DNA from: JANOYC01 sp031428675
Lineage (GTDB): Bacteria; Actinomycetota; Actinomycetes; Actinomycetales; Microbacteriaceae
DNA: 16,679 nucleotides
Direction of reading: 5' to 3'
Assembly (NCBI GenBank): GCA_031428675.1
Contig: JANOYC010000099.1
Span: 1 to 16,679 of the forward strand
In this document: piece after piece, positions 7,426 to 15,407 of the stretch
Layout of the letters: each line of letters begins with the position of its first letter
How positions within the stretch are numbered: position 1 is the stretch's first letter
Translations under genes and position numbers: made by a program
The notes under the pieces: generated by a model
Database searches by the model: none
The model's input: only the letters and a program-made list of their open reading frames with translations
Told to the model about the DNA's origin: nothing

Positions 7426-8608
7426 TCTTCGGGTGGCCATCGCCTACGACTGCCTCTTCCCCTTCGCGACCGGCGGCGGCGAACGCGTCTACCGGCGGAT
7501 CGCGGAGTCGCTTGTCGCCAGGGGTGCCGCCGTCACCTACGTCACGCGCGATCAGTGGCCACCGAATCAGAATCCGGATGCCCCGTTTCGAGTCGCACCA
7601 ATCTGGCGAGGGGAGATCTACGACGCGAACGGGTCGCGAACGCCGCGCGGTGCCCTGAGCTTCGCGGTGGCCGTGTACCGGTTCTTCCGAGCGCACCGCA
7701 CGGAGTTCGACATCGTGATCGCGAGCGCCCTGCCGGTGCTCACGATGCTGGCCGCTCGCGCAGCGCTCGTCGGCTCACGAACCTTCGTGTTCGCGGACTG
7801 GCTGGAAGTGTGGACGTGGCGGAAGTGGCGCGAATACTCGGGGGTGCTGGCCGGCTCGATGGCCTTTGTGCTGCAAGTCGTCGGCATCCGATCGGCTCAC
7901 GCCCACACGGTCAACAGCTCGTTCACTGCTCGGCGCATGGTTTCGTACCGACGGCGTGCTGACCCGATCGTGCTCGGACTCGTCGATCTCGTCGAACCGA
8001 GTACTGACCGACGCACGGCCGCCGAGCCGCCATTCGTGCTGTTCGTCGGTCGCCATATTCCCGACAAACGGGTTCATGCGATCCCCGGCGCGCTCGTTCG
8101 TGCCAGACAGTCGCACCCGACGCTCCGCGCCGTCATCGCGGGCACAGGTCCAGATACCGATCGCGTTCGGGCTGAGATCAGCCGACTCGGGTTGCAGAAA
8201 GAGTGCACGCTCGTTGGTCGCGTCGGCGACGATGCTGTGCACGCTCTGATGGCCAATGCGGTTGCCCTGGTAAACCCGTCTGCTCGTGAGGGATTCGGTC
8301 TCGTCGTGGCCGAGGCGGCGACGTTCGGCACACCCAGTGTCGTGGTTGCCGGTGAGGATAACGCCGCTGTTGATCTCGTTGTGCCGGGAGTCAACGGCGA
8401 GGTGGCGGCTTCTGCTGATGCGGAGGCGCTAGCCGGTGCCATTTCGCGCGTCGTGTCGGCCGGCACGGCGATGAGGGCGCAAACGGCGAAATGGTTTGAC
8501 GATATGCGCAGAGATCACGGGCTGGAGGCGTCCGTCGATGTGATCCTGGCTCGCTACGCCTCTCGCGAAGGCGCGTCGAGAGCGCGCCGAAACGCCGACG
8601 CGGTTTGA
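7418..8608 (+). CDS. GT4 family glycosyltransferase
   Basis: The 396-residue protein is a complete GT-B enzyme of normal length. It has an N-terminal glycine-rich donor loop (FATGGGERVYRR at 16-27), a second-lobe opening FVLFVGRHIPDKRVH (206-220) with the usual basic residues, and the GT4 signature PSAREGFGLVVAEA (287-300) with an E-x7-E pair at Glu291 and Glu299. It probably retains the sugar configuration and uses a nucleotide sugar. GTG 7418 overlaps the DUF2142 gene by eight bases with only a weak ribosome site, consistent with coupled translation; a GTG at 7433 is a less likely alternative. Its last 55 bases overlap the oppositely oriented GT4 gene at 8554. Family assignment is firm; substrate is unknown. 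Confidence 0.9.
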   Translation: MPDLRVAIAYDCLFPFATGGGERVYRRIAESLVARGAAVTYVTRDQWPPNQNPDAPFRVAPIWRGEIYDANGSRTPRGALSFAVAVYRFFRAHRTEFDIVIASALPVLTMLAARAALVGSRTFVFADWLEVWTWRKWREYSGVLAGSMAFVLQVVGIRSAHAHTVNSSFTARRMVSYRRRADPIVLGLVDLVEPSTDRRTAAEPPFVLFVGRHIPDKRVHAIPGALVRARQSHPTLRAVIAGTGPDTDRVRAEISRLGLQKECTLVGRVGDDAVHALMANAVALVNPSAREGFGLVVAEAATFGTPSVVVAGEDNAAVDLVVPGVNGEVAASADAEALAGAISRVVSAGTAMRAQTAKWFDDMRRDHGLEASVDVILARYASREGASRARRNADAV

Positions 8609-9660
8609 GCAGCGGTACGCGTCCACGAGAATTTCGCGGCGCGCGACCGTCCGGCTGAAGATAACGCCGCCAGGCGAAGCGGATCGGCGAGCACGGACGA
8701 GATCTGATCGGCGAGAGCGCTCGCGCTGTGCGGATTCACGTACAGCGCGGCGTCGCCGCCCACCTCGCGGAGAACGGGGATGTCGGAGCAGAGCACCGGG
8801 CAACCGCGCGCCATCGCTTCGATGACGGGAAGCCCGAAGCCCTCGAACAGGGTCGGAAGTACCATGGCGGTCGCGCTGGCATACAACGATTCCACCTCGT
8901 CGTCAGTCAGCCACCCGCGCAACTCGACGAACGATTCGACCCCGAGTTCACGCACGAGTGGGGCGAGCGGATCGTCGCCGTGGCTTCCCGTGATGATCAG
9001 ACGCGGACGGATCTCCGCCGGAATGGCCGCCACCGCCCGGATGAGAGTCTCGAAGTTCTTGTGGGGCATGCGATTTCCGAGGGCCAGCAGCAGCGACGGC
9101 TCGCGCGGAACATTCGGTAGCCCCGGCCTCGCGTGACCGGCGAGGGGAGCGACATCGACCAGGTCGGGATTCTTGCCGAGGTAGCGAACGATGTCCGCTT
9201 TCGACGACTCGCTGATCGTGAGCACCCGACGCGCATTGCGCGCCGCGCCCCGGATGAGCGTGCGCAGTACGGGAGCGTATGGTCCGGGCACGAATGACGG
9301 ATGCCGAAACGGGAGCAAATCGTGCACGGTGAGCACGACGGGCACCGGGGCGCGCCACGGGCCGACGTTCGCCGGGGCGTGGATGAGGTCGGCACCGGTT
9401 CGGGATGCCGTGCGCCCGACGGCGGTGAGTTCGCCCCACGCCCACGCACGGCGGTCATCGCCGGCGATCCCGGAGTCGATGAGTTCCCCGGGGAACCACT
9501 CGGCGCCGGTGCGCCAAAGTTCAGTGCTCGCGAGCCCGACGAATTCGAGGTCGTCGGCGTTCATGTGGGAGTACACCGACCGGGCGTAGGACTCCATGCC
9601 GCCCTTGGTGCCCGAGTAGAACAGCAGGTCAACGAGGATGCGCAAGCGACGACTCCGCAT
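8554..9660 (-). CDS. GT4 family glycosyltransferase
   Basis: The 368-residue protein is a mannosyl/rhamnosyl-transferase-like GT4 enzyme. It shows a donor loop YSGTKGGMESYAR (15-27), the TVHDLLPFRHP segment (111-121) typical of this group, ALGNRMPHKNFETLI with Lys201 (193-207), and LFEGFGLPVIEAMARGCPVL (271-290), with E-x7-E at Glu273 and Glu281. It is the third gene of a minus-strand set (11781 to 8554). Its ATG lies 32 bases inside the end of the flippase-like gene, with a weak ribosome site, so translation is probably coupled; TTG 9645 is a possible shorter start. Its 3' end overlaps the convergent GT4 gene by 55 bases. The two GT4 proteins are clearly different sequences and not a recent duplication. 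Confidence 0.9.
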   Translation of the reverse strand: MRSRRLRILVDLLFYSGTKGGMESYARSVYSHMNADDLEFVGLASTELWRTGAEWFPGELIDSGIAGDDRRAWAWGELTAVGRTASRTGADLIHAPANVGPWRAPVPVVLTVHDLLPFRHPSFVPGPYAPVLRTLIRGAARNARRVLTISESSKADIVRYLGKNPDLVDVAPLAGHARPGLPNVPREPSLLLALGNRMPHKNFETLIRAVAAIPAEIRPRLIITGSHGDDPLAPLVRELGVESFVELRGWLTDDEVESLYASATAMVLPTLFEGFGLPVIEAMARGCPVLCSDIPVLREVGGDAALYVNPHSASALADQISSVLADPLRLAALSSAGRSRAAKFSWTRTAAQTASAFRRALDAPSREA

Positions 9661-10795
9661 CTGACAGGCGGGACTCGCGTCGCCGTCGGGCTAATTCGTA
9701 GACGATCGCCTGCGCCAATTCACCTGCGAGCATGGCAGCGAAAATCACCGAGATGTTCTGGAGGGGGAGCACTGCGAGCCCCACCCCGAGGGTTGCGATG
9801 GCGAGCGCGCCTCGCAGGATCGTCAAGAGCCGAACCGCTCCCGCCCGGCGGAGCGCGGCGAAGGGCAGCGTTGTCGCAAGCGACGCCGCCCGCCACAGGC
9901 AGGCGATGGCGAGTGGCACGATGGTCGCCGCTGTCGACCAGGAGTTGCCGAAGATGAAACCGAGGAGCCCGGTGAATTCCATCACGAAGATGATCGCCGT
10001 GCCCGCAAGCAGTGTGCCGGCAGACACCCAGATGTCGAGGAGAGAATGCGATTTGAGCAGCCGTAGCCGCATGAAGTTCAGCGGAATGGCGAGGAGCCCC
10101 GACACGGTCGAGATAGCGGCGAAGAGCACGGCGGCGACCGGACCGAGCGCGACGAGGATGACGGCGTTGAGTGCGGGGTAGATGACGCCCGTGATGGCGA
10201 CATCGGTGACGACCCAGCCGGTGACCCGCGGGGACGGTCGACTCGGCTTGTGAGCAACGGGAAGTGAGCGGATGACGGTGGCTCCGGTGATTCCGGCGAC
10301 AAGCGGCACAAAACCCCACTCCGCCCCCACGAAAGCCACCACCACGCCGGTCAACGCCCCGACGCCCACGACAACAGCCGCCCACGTCTCGCGCCCGTCA
10401 AGTCGCTCGGCAACAGACACACCGCGACCCACCTCGAGTGACGCGAGCAACACGGGCAGCGCGATCGCGATCACCCATGGGCTGGCGAAGTTGACAGCGA
10501 CGGCGCCGGCAGCGATGACGGATGCCGCGGCGAGCCAGAGCGGGAACGTTACGCGCCGTTCCGTGGCAGCGGAGCTGAGCCGGGACTCGACTACGGCGGC
10601 AAACGCGAGTTGACCGACGAAGGTCGAGGCCATGATCGCGACCGAGATGACGCCCTGCTCGTTCGACGAGAAAACGCGGGACGATATTGCGAGTGTGGCT
10701 GCCGGAATTGCCGCGAGCGATACCCCTCCCGCCAAGGTGATCAGCGACGTCGTCGCGCGACGCAGTCGTGCCGTCGACATGACCGGGCTTGTCAT
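9629..10795 (-). CDS. Polysaccharide flippase-like (MOP-type) membrane protein
   Basis: From ATG 10795 the protein has 388 residues and about ten to eleven hydrophobic segments, beginning at about 17-38, with a basic Arg-rich C-terminus (YELARRRRESR). The early sequence SSRVFSSNEQGVISVAIMAS resembles the region after the first helix of Wzx/MOP-type exporters, where a helix is followed by a short Gly-containing turn. At 388 residues it is somewhat short for that family. I chose 10795 because it gives an ATGA overlap with the stop of the preceding GT2; the longer reading frame up to 10957 has a hydrophilic Arg-rich extension lying inside that gene. Placed between two glycosyltransferases, it is a good candidate for moving the lipid-linked glycan across the membrane. 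Another type of polytopic transporter cannot be excluded. Confidence 0.65.
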   Translation of the reverse strand: MTSPVMSTARLRRATTSLITLAGGVSLAAIPAATLAISSRVFSSNEQGVISVAIMASTFVGQLAFAAVVESRLSSAATERRVTFPLWLAAASVIAAGAVAVNFASPWVIAIALPVLLASLEVGRGVSVAERLDGRETWAAVVVGVGALTGVVVAFVGAEWGFVPLVAGITGATVIRSLPVAHKPSRPSPRVTGWVVTDVAITGVIYPALNAVILVALGPVAAVLFAAISTVSGLLAIPLNFMRLRLLKSHSLLDIWVSAGTLLAGTAIIFVMEFTGLLGFIFGNSWSTAATIVPLAIACLWRAASLATTLPFAALRRAGAVRLLTILRGALAIATLGVGLAVLPLQNISVIFAAMLAGELAQAIVYELARRRRESRLSDAESSLAHPR

Positions 10796-11781
10796 CGCGA
10801 CCGCACCCGCAAGCGCAGAGAGTCGACGAAGCCGATGGAGCGGTCGATGTTCGGGATTCGACGACTGCGGGTGAAGGTCCAACGGCCGGCTCGCCATCCG
10901 GCGATCCTGCCCCGCGTGGACGCGAGATCGCGCGAGAGCACCGCGTCGCCCGCGCACACTATCGCCTCGGTGACGATCGCGCGAACGGCGTGCCTGCTGC
11001 GGAGCACACCGTAGGCGCGCAGCAGGTAGCCGCGCCCGAAACCGGCGCGCTCGCGCTGGGTTGCGGAGCCTCGCCCCGACGACGCGCCGCCCAGGTGCAC
11101 TCCGCGGGCGTCGGGGATGGCGGTCGTCGACCAGCCAGCTGCCCCGAGTCGCAGCGCGAGATCCAGTTCCTCGCCATACATGACGATGCCTTCGTCGAGC
11201 AGCCCGACATCGTTCAGCGCGGCCCGGCGGTAGGCCGCGACGGCTCCGTACGGCCCCACGAGGGCGGACGCGGGCGATTGGACTGCCGCCTCGTGATCAC
11301 CGTGCAGGCGCACGAAGCCCGCCATCGTCACGTCGGCGCAGATGCCGAACGCGTCAATCGTGCCATCCGGTGCAAGGAGCAGCGGGCACGCGCTGCCAAG
11401 CGAGCCGTCGGTCTCGAACGGCGCTACGAGCCGTTCGATCATGTCGGGCTCGGCCACGACATCATTGTTGACGAGAATGACGATGTCGCCGCTGCCGCGC
11501 CGGATGCCGGTGTTGCAGGCGGCAGCGAATCCACTGTTGCGATCGAGCTGCGAGACGTCGACGTGCGGGTAGCCGCGTCGCAGCCGTTCGACGGTGTCAT
11601 CTGGGCCCGCGTCGTCGACGACGATGATGCGGTGCTCACGCGATTGGGCGGCGAGCGATTCGAGGCACGCCTTCGTCAACTCCCATTTGCCGTAGACGGG
11701 AATCACGACATCGACGCTCAGTGACACTCGTTCTCCCAATTCCGTTGGCCGCCCGGATGCTGTCCCAAGCTTCTCACTCAT
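10792..11781 (-). CDS. GT2 glycosyltransferase, rhamnosyltransferase-like
   Basis: The 329-residue protein is a GT-A enzyme: VDVVIPVYGKWE at 23-34, VVDDAGPDDT at 54-63, DRNSGFAAACNTG at 80-92, VNND at 104-107 as the metal/nucleotide site, GPYGAVAAYRR at 176-186, and MYGEELDLALR at 201-211 carrying the probable catalytic acid. This is the layout of the COG1216 rhamnosyltransferase-like group. A GGAAG ribosome site lies five bases before ATG 11781. It heads the minus-strand set that continues through the flippase-like and GT4 genes, with an ATGA overlap at its end. It diverges from the membrane GT2 gene at 11860 across 78 bases. Sugar specificity cannot be read from sequence. Confidence 0.9.
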   Translation of the reverse strand: MSEKLGTASGRPTELGERVSLSVDVVIPVYGKWELTKACLESLAAQSREHRIIVVDDAGPDDTVERLRRGYPHVDVSQLDRNSGFAAACNTGIRRGSGDIVILVNNDVVAEPDMIERLVAPFETDGSLGSACPLLLAPDGTIDAFGICADVTMAGFVRLHGDHEAAVQSPASALVGPYGAVAAYRRAALNDVGLLDEGIVMYGEELDLALRLGAAGWSTTAIPDARGVHLGGASSGRGSATQRERAGFGRGYLLRAYGVLRSRHAVRAIVTEAIVCAGDAVLSRDLASTRGRIAGWRAGRWTFTRSRRIPNIDRSIGFVDSLRLRVRSR

Positions 11782-11786
11782 TGTCG

Positions 11787-11791
11787 CTTCC
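11787..11791 (-). promoter_or_regulatory. Ribosome binding site GGAAG of the GT2 gene at 11781
   Basis: On the minus strand GGAAG is separated from ATG 11781 by five bases. It supports that start over internal alternatives. Confidence 0.55.
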
Positions 11792-11814
11792 GCGGCGCGC
11801 GTGCCGGCTGGGGA

Positions 11815-11820
11815 TAGGAT
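11815..11820 (+). promoter_or_regulatory. Candidate -10 (TAGGAT) for the membrane GT2 gene
   Basis: TAGGAT is a good actinobacterial -10. It would start transcription near 11827, leaving a leader of about 33 bases before ATG 11860. A recognisable -35 is missing, and the leader has no strong ribosome site. I found no equally good minus-strand -10 for the divergent GT2 gene in the 78-base gap. Confidence 0.35.
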
Positions 11821-11859
11821 CGGTGCCGTCCCGTACTAGCGAAAGCCGGCCGCGCACTT

Positions 11860-13029
11860 ATGCACACCACGCTCCCCGTCGAGCTGACCATCCTGATGCC
11901 GTGCCTGAATGAGGCCGAAACGCTCGAGACCTGCATCCGGAAGGCGCAGGGGTATCTTGAGCGCAGCGGTGTTGTCGGCGAAGTTCTCATCGCCGACAAC
12001 GGCAGCACCGACGGCTCGCAGGACATCGCGCGGTCGCTGGGCGCCCGCGTCATCGACGTAGACATGCGCGGCTACGGCGCGGCGCTCTCCGCTGGCATCA
12101 GGGCCGCGTACGGCAGCTACGTGATCATGGGCGACGCCGACGACAGCTACGACTTCTCTTCGCTTGATGCCTTCGTGGAGCGACTGCGGGCGGGTGACGA
12201 ACTGGTGATGGGCAACCGCTTCCTCGGCGGGATCGAAGCCGGAGCCATGCCGCCGTTGCACAAGTACCTCGGCAACCCGGTGTTGTCGTGGATCGGCCGG
12301 GTTTTGTTCCGGTCGCCGATCAAAGATTTTCACTGCGGGCTCCGTGGATTCAATCGTCAGGCAATGCTCGACCTGCATCTGCTCACCTCGGGCATGGAGT
12401 TCGCGAGCGAAATGGTGGTGAAGTCGACTCTCGGGGGCCGTCGCGTGAGCGAGGTGCCGACGACGCTCAGCAAGGATGGTCGGTCGCGTCCTCCGCACTT
12501 GCGGAGCTGGCGCGACGGGTGGCGGCACCTGCGGTTCTTGCTCATCTTCAGCCCGCGCTGGCTCTTTCTCATTCCAGGCACGGCCGCGTTCGTCGTCGGA
12601 TTGATCGGAACTGCATTCCTCGCGTTCGGGCCCGTGGTGATCGGCGACATCGGCTTCGACCTGTCGAGCCAGGTCTACCTCGCCGCGCTCACGGTGGTTG
12701 GCTACCAATCGCTCCTGTTCGCGATCCTCACCAAGATCTATGCCCAGCACGAAGGGTTCCGCATACCCCGTAGCCGCAACTTCGAGAGGCTCGAGAGGCG
12801 AATCAGCCTGGAGAGCGGTGCCGTTGTCGGACTGCTCCTGTTCATCCTCGGGCTTGTCATCGCGATCGTGCAGTTCGTCATGTGGGCCGATACCGGATTC
12901 GGCGCACTCGACACAGACACGACGCTCCGCATCGCCCTGCCGTCGGCGCTGCTGATGATGCTCGGTGCGCAGACGATCATGGGCGGCCTGTTCCTCGGCG
13001 TGCTGAACGTCAGCCTGCAGCGCCGCTGA
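11860..13029 (+). CDS. Membrane-anchored GT2, polyprenyl-phosphate sugar synthase-like (DPM1/GtrB type)
   Basis: The 389-residue protein has a GT-A domain of the dolichol-phosphate-mannose-synthase type: LTILMPCLNEAETL at 9-22, IADNGSTDGS at 44-53, GYGAALSAGI at 71-80, the metal-binding GDADDSYDF at 91-99, GNRFLGG at 118-124, and DFHCGLRGF at 156-164. Four hydrophobic segments follow (near 235-260, 265-290, 315-340 and 362-385), as in GtrB-like enzymes. Such enzymes move a hexose from a nucleotide onto polyprenyl phosphate, giving a donor used outside the membrane. Here the natural user would be the DUF2142 protein, although the two genes lie in different transcripts. No strong ribosome site precedes ATG 11860. 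The GT2 at 13043 follows after 13 bases. The sugar carried is unknown. Confidence 0.85.
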   Translation: MHTTLPVELTILMPCLNEAETLETCIRKAQGYLERSGVVGEVLIADNGSTDGSQDIARSLGARVIDVDMRGYGAALSAGIRAAYGSYVIMGDADDSYDFSSLDAFVERLRAGDELVMGNRFLGGIEAGAMPPLHKYLGNPVLSWIGRVLFRSPIKDFHCGLRGFNRQAMLDLHLLTSGMEFASEMVVKSTLGGRRVSEVPTTLSKDGRSRPPHLRSWRDGWRHLRFLLIFSPRWLFLIPGTAAFVVGLIGTAFLAFGPVVIGDIGFDLSSQVYLAALTVVGYQSLLFAILTKIYAQHEGFRIPRSRNFERLERRISLESGAVVGLLLFILGLVIAIVQFVMWADTGFGALDTDTTLRIALPSALLMMLGAQTIMGGLFLGVLNVSLQRR

Positions 13030-13031
13030 AT

Positions 13032-13036
13032 GAGGA
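13032..13036 (+). promoter_or_regulatory. Ribosome binding site GAGGA of the GT2 gene at 13043
   Basis: GAGGA lies six bases before GTG 13043, in the short gap after the membrane GT2. It fixes the start codon and suggests a common transcript. Confidence 0.6.
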
Positions 13037-13042
13037 CCGGTT

Positions 13043-14035
13043 GTGGCTGATCCGCGGGATGCCCTCACCGTTTCGGTGGCGCTGTGCACGTACAACAGCG
13101 GCTCGTATCTTGACGCGCAGCTGGAGAGCATCTTCGACCTCACTCCGCCGCCGTGGGAGATCGTCATCTCCGATGATGGCTCCACCGACGACACCGTGCG
13201 ACGCGCCCGCAGCTTTGTCGAGCGAGCGAACGAAACGGGCATCCGTTTTCGAGTCATCGTGGGTACGGGCGGGCTCGGTGTAACAGCCAACTTCCAGCGC
13301 GCGATCGAAGCGTGCTCGGGCGAACTCATTGCCCTGTGTGACCACGACGATGTCTGGCATCCCGATCGGTTGTCGTCGGCGGTGCCCTCGTTCGCCAACG
13401 ACAACGCTCTGCTGTTCCAGCACGGCGACGCGCGACTCGTCGGCGCCGCGGGCGAGCCGCTCGGCATCGGACTGTTCGAGGCGCTCGAGGTCTCGCGGGA
13501 TGAGCTCGACGGCATCAACGCCGGTCGCGCGTTCGAGATCTACCTTCGCCGCAACCTCGCCACCGGCGCCACCGCCATCGTGCGCCGGTCGCTCGTCGAG
13601 AAGGCGTTGCCGTTTCCCGCGTCGTGGGTGCACGACGAGTGGCTCGCGACGATCGCGGCCGCGCTCGGCCGAGTCGAGGTGCTCAACCGGGAACTCATCG
13701 ACTACCGCCAGCACGGCGCCAATCAGATCGGTGTGCAGAAGCCGACCATGCGTTACCGCGTACGGCGGATGCTGTCGTCGCGCGGAGTGCGCAACGCACG
13801 GCTGGCGCGGCGGGCAGTCGATCTCGCCGAGCGGCTCGACGAGATGCAGGTGGCCGCGCCCTATCGCGAACTGGCCCACGCCAAGGCCCGCTTTGAGGCG
13901 GCTCGCGCCGCTCTGCCGGCTAATCGGCTTCGCCGGATCGGGCCGGTTGTTCGGGAGCTCCGCGCGGGATCGTACGCCCGATTCGCCAGCCAGGGCCGAC
14001 TCGACGTTGTGCGTGATCTGCTCCAGCCCGTGTGA
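13043..14035 (+). CDS. GT2 glycosyltransferase of the DHDD-type rhamnosyltransferase group
   Basis: The 330-residue protein starts with VSVALCTYNSGSYLDAQLES (10-29), then ISDDGSTDDT (42-51), the metal site ALCDHDDVWHPDRL (97-110), a WVHDEWLA catalytic-region motif (195-202) and YRQHGANQIG (221-230). This pattern is common among enzymes adding rhamnose or related sugars to capsule and O-antigen backbones. The last 80 residues are Arg/Ala-rich helices that could sit on the membrane surface. The gene follows the membrane GT2 closely and probably shares its transcript. It ends 21 bases from the convergent ligase-like gene; I see no convincing terminator in that gap. Family firm, substrate unknown. 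Confidence 0.9.
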   Translation: MADPRDALTVSVALCTYNSGSYLDAQLESIFDLTPPPWEIVISDDGSTDDTVRRARSFVERANETGIRFRVIVGTGGLGVTANFQRAIEACSGELIALCDHDDVWHPDRLSSAVPSFANDNALLFQHGDARLVGAAGEPLGIGLFEALEVSRDELDGINAGRAFEIYLRRNLATGATAIVRRSLVEKALPFPASWVHDEWLATIAAALGRVEVLNRELIDYRQHGANQIGVQKPTMRYRVRRMLSSRGVRNARLARRAVDLAERLDEMQVAAPYRELAHAKARFEAARAALPANRLRRIGPVVRELRAGSYARFASQGRLDVVRDLLQPV

Positions 14036-14056
14036 ACTGCTTGCCGACGACGGCGC

Positions 14057-15352
14057 TCAGCCGAGTGGCTCTTGCTCCAGCGGCCGCCGAAATGCCGTGC
14101 GCCAACTGAGGCTTTGCGACGCCTTGACGCAGCACACGACAAAAGTGAGCCAGCCGAACTCAGCGAGGATTCCGCTCTCGACAACGGATGCGGTCAGAAG
14201 TGCGGCCAAGACGAGCGCGGGCCACGTGAAGATCACGCTGCGCTGGCGAGCCGCGAGTAGCCACGAACGCACGAACGCGAGCCCGACGAGCCCGACGAAC
14301 GCGACGAAGCCGATGACCCCGAGCTGGAACCAGACGTCGAGAAACGCATTGACGGCCGATGAACTTTCACGATTGGTGCCGATGCCGAAGAGCACGAACG
14401 GCGCAACATCGGGGTGCCACTGCCCGACCCAGCCCCAGCCTTCGAGGGGGTGCAGCGGCACGAGCGCCCACAATTGCTGCCACAGGCGAAGGCGGTAGGT
14501 GAGCTCTCCGCCACTATTGAGTGCTGAGACGATCGGCGCCCGAGCAACCCAGATCGCGATCGCGGCGACCGCCACCGCGGCGAGGGCTGCGAACTGCCAG
14601 AACCGTCGATGCGCTGGTGGGATGCGGCGGATGCCGTACAGCGCCAGCAGCGCAATGAGCGCGACGAAGGCGGTTGACCACGCGATCGGCGATCGGGTGA
14701 AGAAGAGCACGATTCCCGCGAGCACGATGGACCCTGCGGCGACGCCGCGGTCGACCGATCGCGTGCGCCATTCGATGACAAAGCTGATTGCGCCGATGAT
14801 CGCGATGAGGCCAAGGTCGTTTCTATTGCCGACGATCCCTGAGATCGGCCCACCGTTCCCCAGTCGACCCTCGATATCGAGAAACGCGATGGGGGAATCG
14901 ATCAGCAACCCCGATAGCACTTCCATAACGAGCGACAACGCCAGCACGAAACGCATCACATCGCCGAACACCCTCACAATCTGGATGGTGTCGCGCATCA
15001 ACGCCACATACACGCCAAGAATGGTGAATGCCGCGAGATACAACAGCCCCTCGACCGTCGCCGTTCGGTACTGACTCCAGAAGACGGATGCCGCAGCCCA
15101 GGTCACGAAGACGAGCAGCGAGATGGGAATGACCGCCATCCACTCGATCGTATGTCGTCGTGCGATCAGTGAGGCTGACGCGAGAGTGACGAGACCGATG
15201 AGCGCGCTGACGAGCCCGGCCCATCCGATCATGTTGTGTAGCGAGAACGACGCGATGGCCAACCCGACGGCGGCCGTGGCAATGGCCGACGCGAAACGCG
15301 CGGAACCGAAAAAGGCGTGCAGCGCGGTCATCAGCGGGGTGTGGTGCGTCAT
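14057..15352 (-). CDS. O-antigen ligase/polymerase-like membrane protein lacking the histidine motif
   Basis: With ATG 15352 the protein has 431 residues and about eleven to twelve hydrophobic segments. The Wzy_C-type core is recognisable: GIVGNRNDLGL (172-182), FFTRSPIAW (217-225), YRLRLWQQLWALVPLHPLEG (286-305) and NAFLDVWFQLGVIGFVAF (335-352), with a large outer loop between about 270 and 345. Where ligases normally have His-x-His-Asn before this last helix, this protein reads Ser332-Ala-Val-Asn335, so both histidines are gone. The neighbouring paralogue at 16112 keeps them. I prefer ATG 15352 because a TACCGT -10 lies exactly seven bases upstream, giving a leaderless transcript. An ATG at 15409 would overlap the divergent gene and has no ribosome site. 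It may be inactive, or may act as a polymerase with a different mechanism. Confidence 0.85.
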   Translation of the reverse strand: MTHHTPLMTALHAFFGSARFASAIATAAVGLAIASFSLHNMIGWAGLVSALIGLVTLASASLIARRHTIEWMAVIPISLLVFVTWAAASVFWSQYRTATVEGLLYLAAFTILGVYVALMRDTIQIVRVFGDVMRFVLALSLVMEVLSGLLIDSPIAFLDIEGRLGNGGPISGIVGNRNDLGLIAIIGAISFVIEWRTRSVDRGVAAGSIVLAGIVLFFTRSPIAWSTAFVALIALLALYGIRRIPPAHRRFWQFAALAAVAVAAIAIWVARAPIVSALNSGGELTYRLRLWQQLWALVPLHPLEGWGWVGQWHPDVAPFVLFGIGTNRESSSAVNAFLDVWFQLGVIGFVAFVGLVGLAFVRSWLLAARQRSVIFTWPALVLAALLTASVVESGILAEFGWLTFVVCCVKASQSLSWRTAFRRPLEQEPLG

Positions 15353-15359
15353 CGGCTCC

Positions 15360-15365
15360 ACGGTA
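15360..15365 (-). promoter_or_regulatory. Candidate -10 (TACCGT) placing transcription start on ATG 15352
   Basis: On the minus strand TACCGT fits TANNNT, and seven bases separate it from the A of ATG 15352. That is the spacing expected if the transcript starts at the start codon itself. No -35 is obvious. Confidence 0.35.
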
Positions 15366-15395
15366 CCGCGCCCAGGGCCGCAACCCACTCTCTGG

Positions 15396-15401
15396 TAAGA
15401 A
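15396..15401 (+). promoter_or_regulatory. Candidate extended -10 (TGG-TAAGAA) placing transcription start on ATG 15408
   Basis: TAAGAA is preceded by TGG and followed by six bases before ATG 15408, so the transcript would begin at the start codon. A GGAG lies just one base before the ATG, too close to act as a ribosome site, which also favours leaderless translation. Confidence 0.35.
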
Positions 15402-15407
15402 TGGAGC

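Noticed and set aside
10796..10957. Longer N-terminus for the flippase-like protein
   Set aside because: The extra 54 residues are Arg/Pro-rich, lie inside the GT2 gene in another frame, and ATG 10795 gives an ATGA overlap typical of coupled genes.
11836..13518. Long minus-strand open frame of 560 codons opposite the two GT2 genes at 11860 and 13043
   Set aside because: It spans two well-supported genes and their gap, has low-complexity Arg/Glu/Pro composition and shows no recognisable motif.
14036..14085. Terminator between the convergent GT2 and ligase-like genes
   Set aside because: Only 4-bp stems are present and there is no T-run on either strand.
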